Part shown: positions 1-5,525 of the stretch, piece by piece
How positions within the stretch are numbered: position 1 is the stretch's first letter
Layout of the letters: every line of letters begins with the position of its first letter
Origin: Halovenus sp.
Lineage (GTDB): Archaea; Halobacteriota; Halobacteria; Halobacteriales; Haloarculaceae
NCBI GenBank assembly: GCA_003551265.1
Contig: PUMG01000029.1
Coordinates: forward strand, 1 to 7,040
Direction of reading: 5' to 3'
Length of the DNA stretch: 7,040 nucleotides
Notes under the pieces: model-generated
Told to the model about the DNA's origin: nothing
Seen by the model: the letters and a program-made list of their open reading frames with translations, nothing else
Databases searched by the model: none
Made by a program: the position numbers and the translations under genes

Positions 1-1
1 G

Positions 2-601
2 AACGCACCTCACGAGGGACAGGTAGAGGATGAGCGTGCTTCACCTGCACAGATATTGAACGCTCTTGCCGATGCCGACTCGCGGAGGATTCTGACCGTC
101 ACTCGAACACGACCCCTTTCGGTCGCCGACATCGTCGATTCCTGTAACATTCCAACAGCGACGGCGTACCGCAAAGTCAACAGACTCGTTGACGCCGGAC
201 TGCTCGACGAGCACATCAGGATACGACCGTACGGTCGAAACGTCTGCAAGTACTCGCTTCGTGTCGAGAGTATCCATGCGACCCTGACTGGGAATGATGA
301 TCCGACGGTTCACGTCTCGGTTACGACTCGAGCATCCCGACAGGAGTCCGAACAGCCACTGACGGATGGGGGTGAGACCGACGCTCCACCTGAGGTTCCT
401 CCCGAACAAGAGCGGCTTCGCTCGCTCTTCATGGACGTGACGGGAACCGACGAACTCCGTGACGAACAGGAGTGCGACTCGTTAATACGGCAGGTCGAGA
501 CCGCTGACGACGTGGCGGTTTCGGAATACGTGACGACAGTCGCCAGAGACGACGGTCTCACGGATACACTCCCTGAACCCGACTCGGAGACTTCGAAGTG
601 A
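2..601 (+). CDS. Winged helix-turn-helix transcriptional regulator, 5' end outside the window
   Basis: This is probably a DNA-binding regulator of the ArsR-like winged-helix type common in haloarchaea. The frame is open to the left edge, and the residues before the first possible start (TTG at 56) already read like the family's lead-in, 'SPAQILNALADADSRRIL'. I therefore treat the gene as 5'-truncated by the window and not as starting at TTG 56. Counting from that TTG, residues 1-75 form the wHTH: an IL..L.D.DSR helix, then 'SVADIVDSCNIPTATAYRKV' as the helix-turn-helix, then 'NRLVDAGLLDEHIRI' leading into the wing with 'GRNVCKYSLRV'. After a polar linker (about 90-118), a C-terminal segment containing 'LFMDVTGTDEL', 'QVETADD' and 'YVTTVARDDGL' resembles the tail of related haloarchaeal wHTH proteins. 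Its ligand and targets cannot be read from the sequence. The TGA stop at 599-601 lies in the first copy of a short tandem duplication. Confidence 0.85.
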   Translation, partial: NAPHEGQVEDERASPAQILNALADADSRRILTVTRTRPLSVADIVDSCNIPTATAYRKVNRLVDAGLLDEHIRIRPYGRNVCKYSLRVESIHATLTGNDDPTVHVSVTTRASRQESEQPLTDGGETDAPPEVPPEQERLRSLFMDVTGTDELRDEQECDSLIRQVETADDVAVSEYVTTVARDDGLTDTLPEPDSETSK

Positions 602-645
602 TCTCGCGGACTGTTCTTTTGTGGTAATCTCGCGGACTGTTCTTT
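598..645. repeat. Short tandem duplication, 26-bp period, spanning a stop codon
   Basis: A 22-bp block at 598-619 recurs at 624-645 with one mismatch (G600 versus A626), separated by 4 bp. The shared core is ATCTCGCGGACTGTTCTTT. The first copy contains the TGA stop of the winged-helix gene; the second lies wholly in the intergenic space. The T-rich end of each copy (TGTTCTTT) could act as a simple archaeal U-tract terminator, but I see no strong hairpin. It reads as a local slippage duplication. Confidence 0.8.
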
Positions 646-682
646 CGGAGTGAGTTCTTATCTGCTGAGAATATCCACGCAG

Positions 683-688
683 ATTATT
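683..688 (+). promoter_or_regulatory. Likely TATA box for a leaderless transcript
   Basis: ATTATT at 683-688 is centred about 28 bp before the ATG at 714. That is the spacing expected when a haloarchaeal transcript starts at or next to the start codon. No Shine-Dalgarno sequence precedes the ATG (TTGTTACAAAC), which supports leaderless expression. Assigned from position and composition only. Confidence 0.45.
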
Positions 689-713
689 CTCTTGTGGGTG
701 TCTTGTTACAAAC

Positions 714-1178
714 ATGACTGTTGAGGACCTCAAACGGTACGGACTCGAAGCAATGCGCGAAGAAGAGATTGATGCCTTTCTGAACAGCCAGTCGATCGGT
801 GTACTCGGTCTCTCTGGAACGGAGTACCCGTATCTCGTTCCGCTCTCGTACGCTCACGACGATGGAACGCTCTACTTCACGTATCTTCTCGGCTCGGATA
901 GTCGTAAAGAAGAACTGACCAAGCGAGCAGGGCGAGGCCGATTTCTCGTGTACACTGCCAACTCTATGTTTCAGTGGCAGAGCGTCTTACTCGATGGCGA
1001 ACTCCGGAGCATTCCTCCGAGTGAGTGGAGCGAACTGACGGATGTGCTCGCTGGTGTGTGGCGACCGAAACTGTTCGAAACCGCAACGCCGTCGCGCAAC
1101 GTCAGCATCTACGCGTTCGACATCGTCGAGTCGAGTGGAATCAAACAGACTGGTCTCCCACCAGGCATGGAACAGTGA
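714..1178 (+). CDS. Pyridoxamine 5'-phosphate oxidase family (FMN-binding split barrel) protein
   Basis: A 154-aa cytosolic protein of the flavin-reductase-like split-barrel superfamily. Residues 14-35 ('MREEEIDAFLNSQSIGVLGL') give the typical opening helix and first strand. 'PYLVPLSYAHDDGTLYF' at 39-55 is the hallmark strand-turn-strand that lines the flavin pocket. 'SRKEELTKRAGRGRFLVYTA' (63-82) matches the following helix and strand. The second half has 'SVLLDGELRSI' and ends with 'YAFDIVESSGIKQTG', a usual C-terminal strand. Length fits the small haloarchaeal members (about 140-160 aa), most of which have no assigned substrate; true pyridoxine phosphate oxidase activity should not be assumed. 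Candidate roles are F420- or FMN-dependent reduction or heme/flavin binding. It stands alone, starts with ATG after a leaderless-type promoter, and ends 20 bp from the convergent parA operon. Confidence 0.85.
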   Translation: MTVEDLKRYGLEAMREEEIDAFLNSQSIGVLGLSGTEYPYLVPLSYAHDDGTLYFTYLLGSDSRKEELTKRAGRGRFLVYTANSMFQWQSVLLDGELRSIPPSEWSELTDVLAGVWRPKLFETATPSRNVSIYAFDIVESSGIKQTGLPPGMEQ

Positions 1179-1198
1179 ATCACCGTTTTGGTTGCGAG

Positions 1199-1600
1199 CT
1201 AGTCGTCGAACGTCATCCCATAGCCCCACTCTTCGAGCTGTCGCTGCACCTTGTCCATGTTTTGCAGTCCAGATTTCACGAGCGCTTCCCGAAGATCAGT
1301 CAGCGACACGTTTCCCCCGAATCGCTCCTCTAGCTCGCGCAAGGCATCGCGCTCTGCGCGTTTGGTCTCGGGCTGTAAGAACAGCGGCACGCGGTCGCGG
1401 CCGTCCTGGACACCATCACGCCGGAACTTGTACGGAATCTGTATCTGTGCCTGTCTGCGCTCTCGGCTGTACCTCTCCTCTTGTGACTCGATGACTGGTT
1501 CGCTCCGTGCTGGTTCTGGGTCCTGGCTCGTCTCTGGGCCGGTCGAGTCGTCATCTTCGGCGAAGGGGTCCTCGCCTGCACCCTCTTTCATGCCAGTCAT
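1199..1600 (-). CDS. Small acidic ParA-partner protein of haloarchaeal partition operons
   Basis: A 133-aa protein that follows parA directly; its ATG overlaps the parA stop in an ATGA (1600-1597), so the two are almost certainly cotranslated. Residues 1-50 are acidic and low-complexity ('DPFAEDDDSTGPETSQDPEP'), probably disordered. Residues 54-128 form a compact conserved-looking module: 'IQIPYKFRRDGVQDGRD' followed by 'LREALVKSGLQNMDKVQRQL' and 'EEWGYG'. I recall this module from proteins encoded after ParA on haloarchaeal plasmids, which often carry uninformative or wrong names. No ParB, ribbon-helix-helix or classic HTH motif is visible. From its position I infer that it is the centromere-binding or ParA-regulating partner, possibly contacting the 13-bp repeats upstream of parA; this is untested. 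An internal Met4 is an alternative start. It ends 20 bp from the convergent FMN-protein gene. Confidence 0.8.
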   Translation of the reverse strand: MTGMKEGAGEDPFAEDDDSTGPETSQDPEPARSEPVIESQEERYSRERRQAQIQIPYKFRRDGVQDGRDRVPLFLQPETKRAERDALRELEERFGGNVSLTDLREALVKSGLQNMDKVQRQLEEWGYGMTFDD

Positions 1601-2472
1601 GCGACCGTCACCTCGTGGTCGACGTCACCTGGCCGTGGAGCAGTCGGTGCATCGAGACCGACCGTCTGTTCCAGGTGCCGGGCGATGCGGTCAAACTGAG
1701 CGAGCGTCTCCAGTTCGTACTCACGACGCTGAGTACGGAACTCCTGAACGTATCTGAACGCCGAACACTGCTGCATCCAGCATCCCTCCATCAACGAGGC
1801 GCGTTCGCCGATGATTTCGGGTGTCGAGTACTCGATTTCGTCGAGAACCGTCCGCTGGTCGCGTGTGTTCTTGAATCCGATGGGCACTGCTGCAAGTACA
1901 CCGACCTCAATGTCGAGTTGTTCTTCGAACCCACTCACGAGCGCTTCCAGCCCGTGTACTGCTGCCCGTCCCTTCGCCGTCGGTTCGACAGGAATGACCA
2001 GCGAACGAGTCGCGTGAATCGCGTTGTAGAGGTGTGGCCCCTCGGTCGCTGGCGGGTCGCAGATGAGGACATCGTATCTGTCGGGAACGCCAGCCTCGCG
2101 GAGTACACGCAGTAGCTGTGCGTGGGTTCCGAACGCCTCTCCCATCGCTTCGGACTGTTCTTTCTCACGCTGGAGATACTCCGGAAGGTCCGAGAGCATG
2201 TTGTGTTCGGGGACGATGTCGACGCCCTCGACCGTCCGTATCAGGTCGTCGAAACCACCTTTCGGCCGTCGAATCATGTGGCGGACCAGGTTATCGACGC
2301 TGTCGGTCCGGTGGTCGTCGACGCCGAACAGCCGCGAGAGGTTCCCATCCTGTGGGTCGAGTGGCACAACTAACGGTTTCAAACCTGCTCGTGCGTGAGC
2401 AACGGCGAGATTCGCCGCTGTCGTCGTTTTCCCAACTCCACCGGCTTCACTGTAGGTCGAGTACGCTAACAT
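1597..2472 (-). CDS. parA: ParA family ATPase (plasmid/chromosome partition, Soj-like)
   Basis: An ATPase of the ParA/MinD class that segregates replicons by nucleotide-dependent binding to DNA. I chose the ATG at 2472 (MLAYSTYSEAGG), since ParA proteins start a few residues before the P-loop; an in-frame GTG at 2496 would add 8 residues. Numbering from this ATG (291 aa): Walker A is 'SEAGGVGKTTT' at 8-18 with P-loop Lys15; Walker A' is 'PLDPQDGNL' with Asp39; Walker B is 'YDVLICDPPAT' with Asp139; 'VIPVEPTAKGRAA' at 160-172 fits the strand and loop before the dimer interface. The first lysine of the usual KGGxGKT motif is replaced by Ala10, as I recall for many haloarchaeal ParAs. It heads an operon with the acidic partner protein, and no ParB is present. 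Upstream, a phased 13-bp repeat array overlaps its probable promoter, which suggests autoregulation and a nearby centromere. Confidence 0.92.
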   Translation of the reverse strand: MLAYSTYSEAGGVGKTTTAANLAVAHARAGLKPLVVPLDPQDGNLSRLFGVDDHRTDSVDNLVRHMIRRPKGGFDDLIRTVEGVDIVPEHNMLSDLPEYLQREKEQSEAMGEAFGTHAQLLRVLREAGVPDRYDVLICDPPATEGPHLYNAIHATRSLVIPVEPTAKGRAAVHGLEALVSGFEEQLDIEVGVLAAVPIGFKNTRDQRTVLDEIEYSTPEIIGERASLMEGCWMQQCSAFRYVQEFRTQRREYELETLAQFDRIARHLEQTVGLDAPTAPRPGDVDHEVTVA

Positions 2473-2547
2473 ACCTGTGTCATGAGTGCCGTCCACCTTG
2501 AACGTTCGTCAGACACAGTCATGACTTGTAGTAGTTCATTGGTTCTC

Positions 2548-2690
2548 TGAATATAACTAATGAACACAAATCTTGAACACAGTTAATGAATGTACACAAT
2601 GAACATAAATGTTGAATGTGTGCGTTGAACAAAAAATATGAACGCTGCCCGTGCACAACTGTCTTGCACAAAACCCGTGACCACCGTACT
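2548..2690. repeat. Phased array of 13-bp iteron-like repeats upstream of parA (candidate centromere/operator)
   Basis: The motif TGAAC or TGAAT begins at 2548, 2561, 2574, 2587, 2600, 2613, 2626 and 2639, exactly 13 bp apart, eight times running. The phase continues in degenerate form with TGCAC at 2652 and 2665 and TGACC at 2678, giving 11 units. Example units are TGAACACAAATCT (2561), TGAACATAAATGT (2600) and TGAACAAAAAATA (2626). Only the first four or five bases are well conserved; the rest is AT-rich in units 1-7 and GC-richer afterwards. A 13-bp period is not a multiple of three, so this is not a coding repeat. All units point the same way. Its position just upstream of parA, overlapping the presumed promoter, is typical of a partition centromere that also serves as operator. 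A replication iteron array is the main alternative, but no Rep or Orc1/Cdc6 gene is in the window. Confidence 0.85.
2549..2556 (-). promoter_or_regulatory. Probable TATA box of the parA operon, inside the first 13-bp repeat
   Basis: On the minus strand this reads TTATATTC, the best TATA-like element upstream of parA. A start site about 26 bp downstream would fall near 2527 and give a leader of roughly 55 nt to the ATG at 2472, or 31 nt to the GTG at 2496. It lies within unit 1 of the 13-bp array, so a protein bound to the array would compete with TBP. A GAACGTTC palindrome at 2500-2507 lies in the predicted leader. Confidence 0.45.
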
Positions 2691-2876
2691 TTCTTTGTCG
2701 AACATCGAGTGAGCTGTCTCAGCGGCCATGTTGAGGGGGCTCTCGCGGTGGAACTCCTCCGCCGGATTTCTTCTGAAGTTCCGGTAATCAACTGTTCCAC
2801 GCCTGTGCCAACCTCTCCCTGTTGAAGTAGTCGCCTTCGACATCCACAATTGCTCACCCGCCTCGTCCGAACTCTG
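2691..2876 (-). pseudogene. Decayed coding remnant, product not recognised
   Basis: The minus strand reads like protein-coding haloarchaeal DNA but is broken by frame changes. From 2847 to 2788 one frame reads 'VEGDYFNRERLAQAWNS' and then hits TGA. A one-base shift at about 2790 gives 'VDYRNFRRNPAEEFHRE' and on through 'SPLNMAAETAHSMFDKEST'. Just upstream (about 2876-2850), this second frame also carries 'SSDEAGEQL'. These pieces have mostly G or C at third positions (13 of 15 codons in the first, about 70% in the second), unlike the AT-rich DNA on both sides. No intact start, and the frame runs into the 13-bp array. I infer a fragment of a dead gene, perhaps left by a mobile element or older plasmid gene. 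I cannot name the family. Confidence 0.35.
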
Positions 2877-3060
2877 CTATTCGAGGGTATTCGCAGCGCC
2901 AGCGCCGCGAATCCGTATATCAATATGTAGTTTATATTTAGCATATCCTTGTGATGTCCTGCGGTTTTCCTGGAATAGAGAGGAAATACAATCACTGTAT
3001 ATTAGAAGCATAGTATACAGTAGATTTACGTACTCTGGTGCTGTCTGGTGAGTACGAAAG
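2877..3060. other. AT-rich intergenic region upstream of the integrase
   Basis: From about 2911 to 3030 the composition drops to strongly AT-rich, with TATA-like runs at 2931-2940 (TTTATATTTA) and 2998-3004 (TATATTA), in contrast to the GC-rich flanks. The second run is correctly placed to start a transcript about 34 nt before the integrase ATG. GGTGAG at 3047-3052 is a weak Shine-Dalgarno candidate 8 nt before that ATG. The region contains the inverted repeat listed separately. I see no gene, tRNA or CRISPR here. Confidence 0.5.
2994..3021. repeat. 28-bp imperfect palindrome with 11-6-11 layout (candidate recombinase core site or operator)
   Basis: The left arm ACTGTATATTA (2994-3004) and right arm TAGTATACAGT (3011-3021) are inverted repeats matching at 10 of 11 positions, around a 6-bp spacer GAAGCA (3005-3010). 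Arms of 11 bp with a 6-bp centre are the known geometry of XerC/D (dif-type) core sites, on which two recombinase monomers bind and exchange strands across the spacer. It ends 39 bp before the start codon of the tyrosine recombinase. The left arm also contains a TATA-like run, so autoregulation of the integrase promoter is an equally possible role. Confidence 0.5.
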
Positions 3061-4221
3061 ATGGTTCCCACGAGCGACGCTTCTTCCAGGGTTTCAGCGC
3101 TCGAAGACACCGTTGCGGCGTATCTGCAGAGCATCGAGTCGGGGAACTACCGGCGAAACGCCGAATCTGTCCTCCGGTCGTGGACCGAGTGGTGTGTTAC
3201 AGAGCGTGGAATCAGCTCTGTTGAGCAAGTCGATGTACTCGACTGTCGTCACTATGCTCGCCACCTGAAGGGACTGACTCGTGAGGGGGAGCTGAAAGCC
3301 TCGACGGCACGAACGTACTACGCGACTGTTCGTGCGTTTTTGCGGTTCTGTGTCGACGAGGAACTCGTCGCCTCGAACCCAGCAGCAGTGAAACGAGCAG
3401 TTGACGAACTCCCGACAGAGACCGGCGACGCCGACCGGCAGTTCTGGGGAGAGTCCGAGCGACACCAGTTACTGGAGTACGTGGATGAACGGGCAAGACA
3501 GACGCTGGATGGGAGAGGTGTCGGGGAAGTCGACGAGGTACACGTCGACCGCAGCTCTGCGTTCCGTGACCGGGCACTCGTGTACGTTCTCGCCTTCTCG
3601 GGCGTTCGAAGTGGTGAGGTGTTCAGCGACCCGGCGGATACAGAGCGAAACGGCGTTCGGTGGGGAGATGTGGATCTGGCACACGGTACACTTCGGGTGT
3701 TCGGAAAATCGCGGATGTACGAGCACGCACAGCTCCCGAACGATGCCGCCGAGGTCTTGATACGCTACCGACGTGTACTGAACCCGCCTTCTGAGGAGTG
3801 GCCGCTGTTCCCGTCGAATCACGGTCCGTCACTGTATCGAACCGTTCGAGAGCAGCTTCCTTCCCAGGGATATACGACCGAGGAGGTGGAGTCGCTGCTC
3901 GCCGAGAACGATGACGTGTACACCGTTATTCGAGAACACGGACTGAGACCTCCGTCACTGTCGAAAAACGGAGCCCGATCGATTGTCGAGAGTCTGTGTG
4001 AACAGGCGGGCATCAAGATTGGCGGTGAGCCGCTGAAACTTCACGGTGCTCGCCGGGGACTTGGTCACGAACTGTATCGCACTGGGCACGCAGAGCTAGC
4101 CCAGAGCGCACTGCGACACACCTCTATCGAAGTGACACACGACTCCTATTCGGACATTCAGGCAAGTGAAACTGCTGAAAAAGTCGGTGATGTATTGAAC
4201 TCGCGGGAAGACGAAGAGTAG
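3061..4221 (+). CDS. Tyrosine recombinase/integrase, XerC/D-like
   Basis: A 386-aa site-specific recombinase that cuts and rejoins DNA through a covalent phosphotyrosine; expected roles are plasmid multimer resolution or integration and excision. Residues 12-115 form the SAM-like N-terminal core-binding domain ('VAAYLQSIESGNYRRNAESV', 'STARTYYATVRAFLRFCVDE', 'ASNPAAV'). The catalytic domain follows from about 128: Arg183 in 'AFSGVRSGEVF', Lys216 in 'RVFGKSRM', His328 and Arg331 in 'KLHGARRGLGHELYRTG', His353 in 'SALRHTSIEVTHDSYSDI', and the nucleophile Tyr363. All six catalytic positions are present, so it should be active. A polar insertion at about 255-300 separates the beta-hairpin from the HxxR box and is usual in haloarchaeal members. 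The ATG at 3061 follows GGTGAG. The C-terminal tail 'SETAEKVGDVLNS' is family-like. No tRNA or obvious attachment duplication is seen; the only site candidate is the palindrome at 2994-3021. Confidence 0.93.
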   Translation: MVPTSDASSRVSALEDTVAAYLQSIESGNYRRNAESVLRSWTEWCVTERGISSVEQVDVLDCRHYARHLKGLTREGELKASTARTYYATVRAFLRFCVDEELVASNPAAVKRAVDELPTETGDADRQFWGESERHQLLEYVDERARQTLDGRGVGEVDEVHVDRSSAFRDRALVYVLAFSGVRSGEVFSDPADTERNGVRWGDVDLAHGTLRVFGKSRMYEHAQLPNDAAEVLIRYRRVLNPPSEEWPLFPSNHGPSLYRTVREQLPSQGYTTEEVESLLAENDDVYTVIREHGLRPPSLSKNGARSIVESLCEQAGIKIGGEPLKLHGARRGLGHELYRTGHAELAQSALRHTSIEVTHDSYSDIQASETAEKVGDVLNSREDEE

Positions 4222-4253
4222 TACTCAGCACATACTATTGACCGAGTACCCTG

Positions 4254-5453
4254 ATGTCGGAAGCGATGACACACAGAGTGGCAGTTATCGGAACCGGGGC
4301 AGACCCCGACGAGCGGACCAGGGACGGGTTCGCGATGGCGTACCGACACGCACCGGGGTACCAGCGTCTCGACTCGTGTGAACTGGTTGCGTGTGCTGAC
4401 ATCGTCCCTGAACACGCTGCTGCGTTCGCAGAGACGTTCGACGTCCCTGGAGTGTACACTGACCACGAGCGTATGCTCGAAGCAGAAGACCCGGACATCG
4501 TGAGTATCTGCGTTCCTCCAGCGGCGCATGCCGAACTGGTCATCGACTGTGCCGAATCGGACTCCGTCAGGGCAGTCCACTGTGAAAAACCAATGGCGAC
4601 GACCTGGGGCGACTGCCAGCGGATGGTCCGTCGGTGTGAAGCACAGGACACCCAGCTCACAATCGACCACCAGCGACGCTTTGCACAACCAGTTCAGGAG
4701 GCAAAGCGTCTCCTCGAAGAGGACACAATCGGCCGCCTTCGGCGGTTGGAGTGGTCGGAAGCCAACCTTTTCGACGGTGGCTCTCATCTGTTCGACCTCT
4801 GTGATTACGTTCTCGACGGACAGCGTCCACGGTGGGCGCTTGCAGCGGTCGACACAGACCCCGACAACCGCTGGTTCGGCGCACTGAACGAGGTGCAAGC
4901 GGTAGCCCAGTGGGAGTACAGAGATGGAACACAGGGATTCGCCTCGACAGCGGAGGATGACCGGGAGACACTGGTGGACGCCTACCTCCGCCTCGTGGGT
5001 GAAGACGGCGTTATCGAGATACAGTCGGACGAAGGGGTGCCTCTCCGTGTTCGGACGAGCGGGGGGTGGGAAGATGTCGACACCGGCGGCGAATCAGTCT
5101 ACGGCCCTGGAGGGAGTCGTCTCCGAGCAGTCAAATCGAAACTGTTCAGCGTCGTCCCGGGTCTGGAGACTCCCGAGCCGCCACAGTCTCACTACGAGCG
5201 GGCGATTGCCCATCTGGTCACGTCGCTGGAGGAGGGCACCGAACCTCTCACTTCTGGCAGACGCGTGCTCCGGGGGACGGAACTCGTCTTCGCGTGCTGG
5301 GAGTCTGCTCGGAGACGAGGACGTGTCGACCTGCCTCTGGAGATTACTGACAACCCACTTGAAGAACTGTGTGTGCAACCCGCTGAAGAGAGCGAGAAAT
5401 CCACGGACAAACAGGACGACGGAGCAGACCACGAAACGGAACCACTTCACTAG
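4254..5453 (+). CDS. Gfo/Idh/MocA family sugar oxidoreductase
   Basis: A 399-aa NAD(P)-dependent dehydrogenase that probably oxidises or reduces a sugar or nucleotide-sugar ring hydroxyl. The Rossmann domain starts at residue 8 ('RVAVIGTGADPDERTRDGFA'). The glycine motif is stretched: after GTG at 13-15 a polar loop of nine residues precedes Gly25. 'LVACADIVPEHAAAFAETF' and 'PDIVSICVPPAAHAELV' (80-96) follow, then the signature 'CEKPMATTWGDC' (110-121) with Lys112. The C-terminal domain begins 'IDHQRRFAQPVQEAKRLL' and holds 'GGSHLFDLCDY' at 175-185, where His178 and Asp181 match the family's catalytic GxHxxD. The last 25 residues are polar and probably disordered. An ATG at 4266 is an alternative start. 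It begins 32 bp after the integrase stop and could be cotranscribed or use a weak TATA at 4231-4238. The heparinase-like and DUF1616 neighbours suggest surface-glycan metabolism. Confidence 0.88.
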   Translation: MSEAMTHRVAVIGTGADPDERTRDGFAMAYRHAPGYQRLDSCELVACADIVPEHAAAFAETFDVPGVYTDHERMLEAEDPDIVSICVPPAAHAELVIDCAESDSVRAVHCEKPMATTWGDCQRMVRRCEAQDTQLTIDHQRRFAQPVQEAKRLLEEDTIGRLRRLEWSEANLFDGGSHLFDLCDYVLDGQRPRWALAAVDTDPDNRWFGALNEVQAVAQWEYRDGTQGFASTAEDDRETLVDAYLRLVGEDGVIEIQSDEGVPLRVRTSGGWEDVDTGGESVYGPGGSRLRAVKSKLFSVVPGLETPEPPQSHYERAIAHLVTSLEEGTEPLTSGRRVLRGTELVFACWESARRRGRVDLPLEITDNPLEELCVQPAEESEKSTDKQDDGADHETEPLH

Positions 5454-5460
5454 CTTCGGT

Positions 5461-5525
5461 CACCGTCTGGTCAGTCACTCGGATACTGTCACCGTCTGGT
5501 CAGTCACTCGGATACTGTCACCGTC
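5461..5525. repeat. Perfect 29-bp tandem duplication at a convergent gene junction
   Basis: The block at 5461-5489 (starting CACCGTCTGGTCAGTCACTC) is repeated without mismatch at 5490-5518, and the first 7 bases (CACCGTC) occur a third time at 5519-5525. It begins 7 bp after the oxidoreductase stop. The second copy contains the last codons and the TGA (5504-5506) of the opposite-strand DUF1616 gene, so the downstream copy looks like a recent duplication of that gene's end. A short CAGT/ACTG pairing within each copy is too weak to call a terminator by itself. Confidence 0.9.

Noticed and set aside
1179..1198. Hairpin terminator between the convergent FMN-protein and partner genes
   Set aside because: Only a 3-bp ACC/GGT pairing around GTTTT is present, too weak to annotate as a terminator.
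1042..1494. Long plus-strand frames opposite the parA operon (also 1507-2115 and 2118-2501)
   Set aside because: They are antisense shadows of parA and its partner in GC-rich DNA; their translations are Arg-, Ser- and Cys-rich and lack motifs, while the minus strand encodes clear Walker motifs.
2522..2547. Extension of the 13-bp array to the left (TGACT at 2522)
   Set aside because: TGACT is in phase, but the intervening unit at 2535 (TTCAT) does not match, so this single agreement may be chance. TGAAC at 2499 is off phase.
2548..2690. The repeated array as a CRISPR
   Set aside because: A 13-bp period with only a 5-bp core leaves no room for repeats of 24 bp or more plus spacers, and no cas gene is near.
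2519..2995. A 158-codon minus-strand open frame across the intergenic region
   Set aside because: It runs through the 13-bp array and the AT-rich stretch, is rich in Cys, Arg and Ser with no recognisable domain, and its codon use is unlike the real genes. The segments with coding character there lie in the other two frames.
4222..4253. tRNA-derived attachment site beside the integrase
   Set aside because: No tRNA cloverleaf or tRNA 3' end could be seen here or on the upstream side, and no direct repeat flanks the integrase.
4158..4898. A 246-codon minus-strand frame opposite the oxidoreductase
   Set aside because: It is Cys- and Val-rich with no domain, and is fully overlapped by the well-supported Gfo/Idh/MocA gene.
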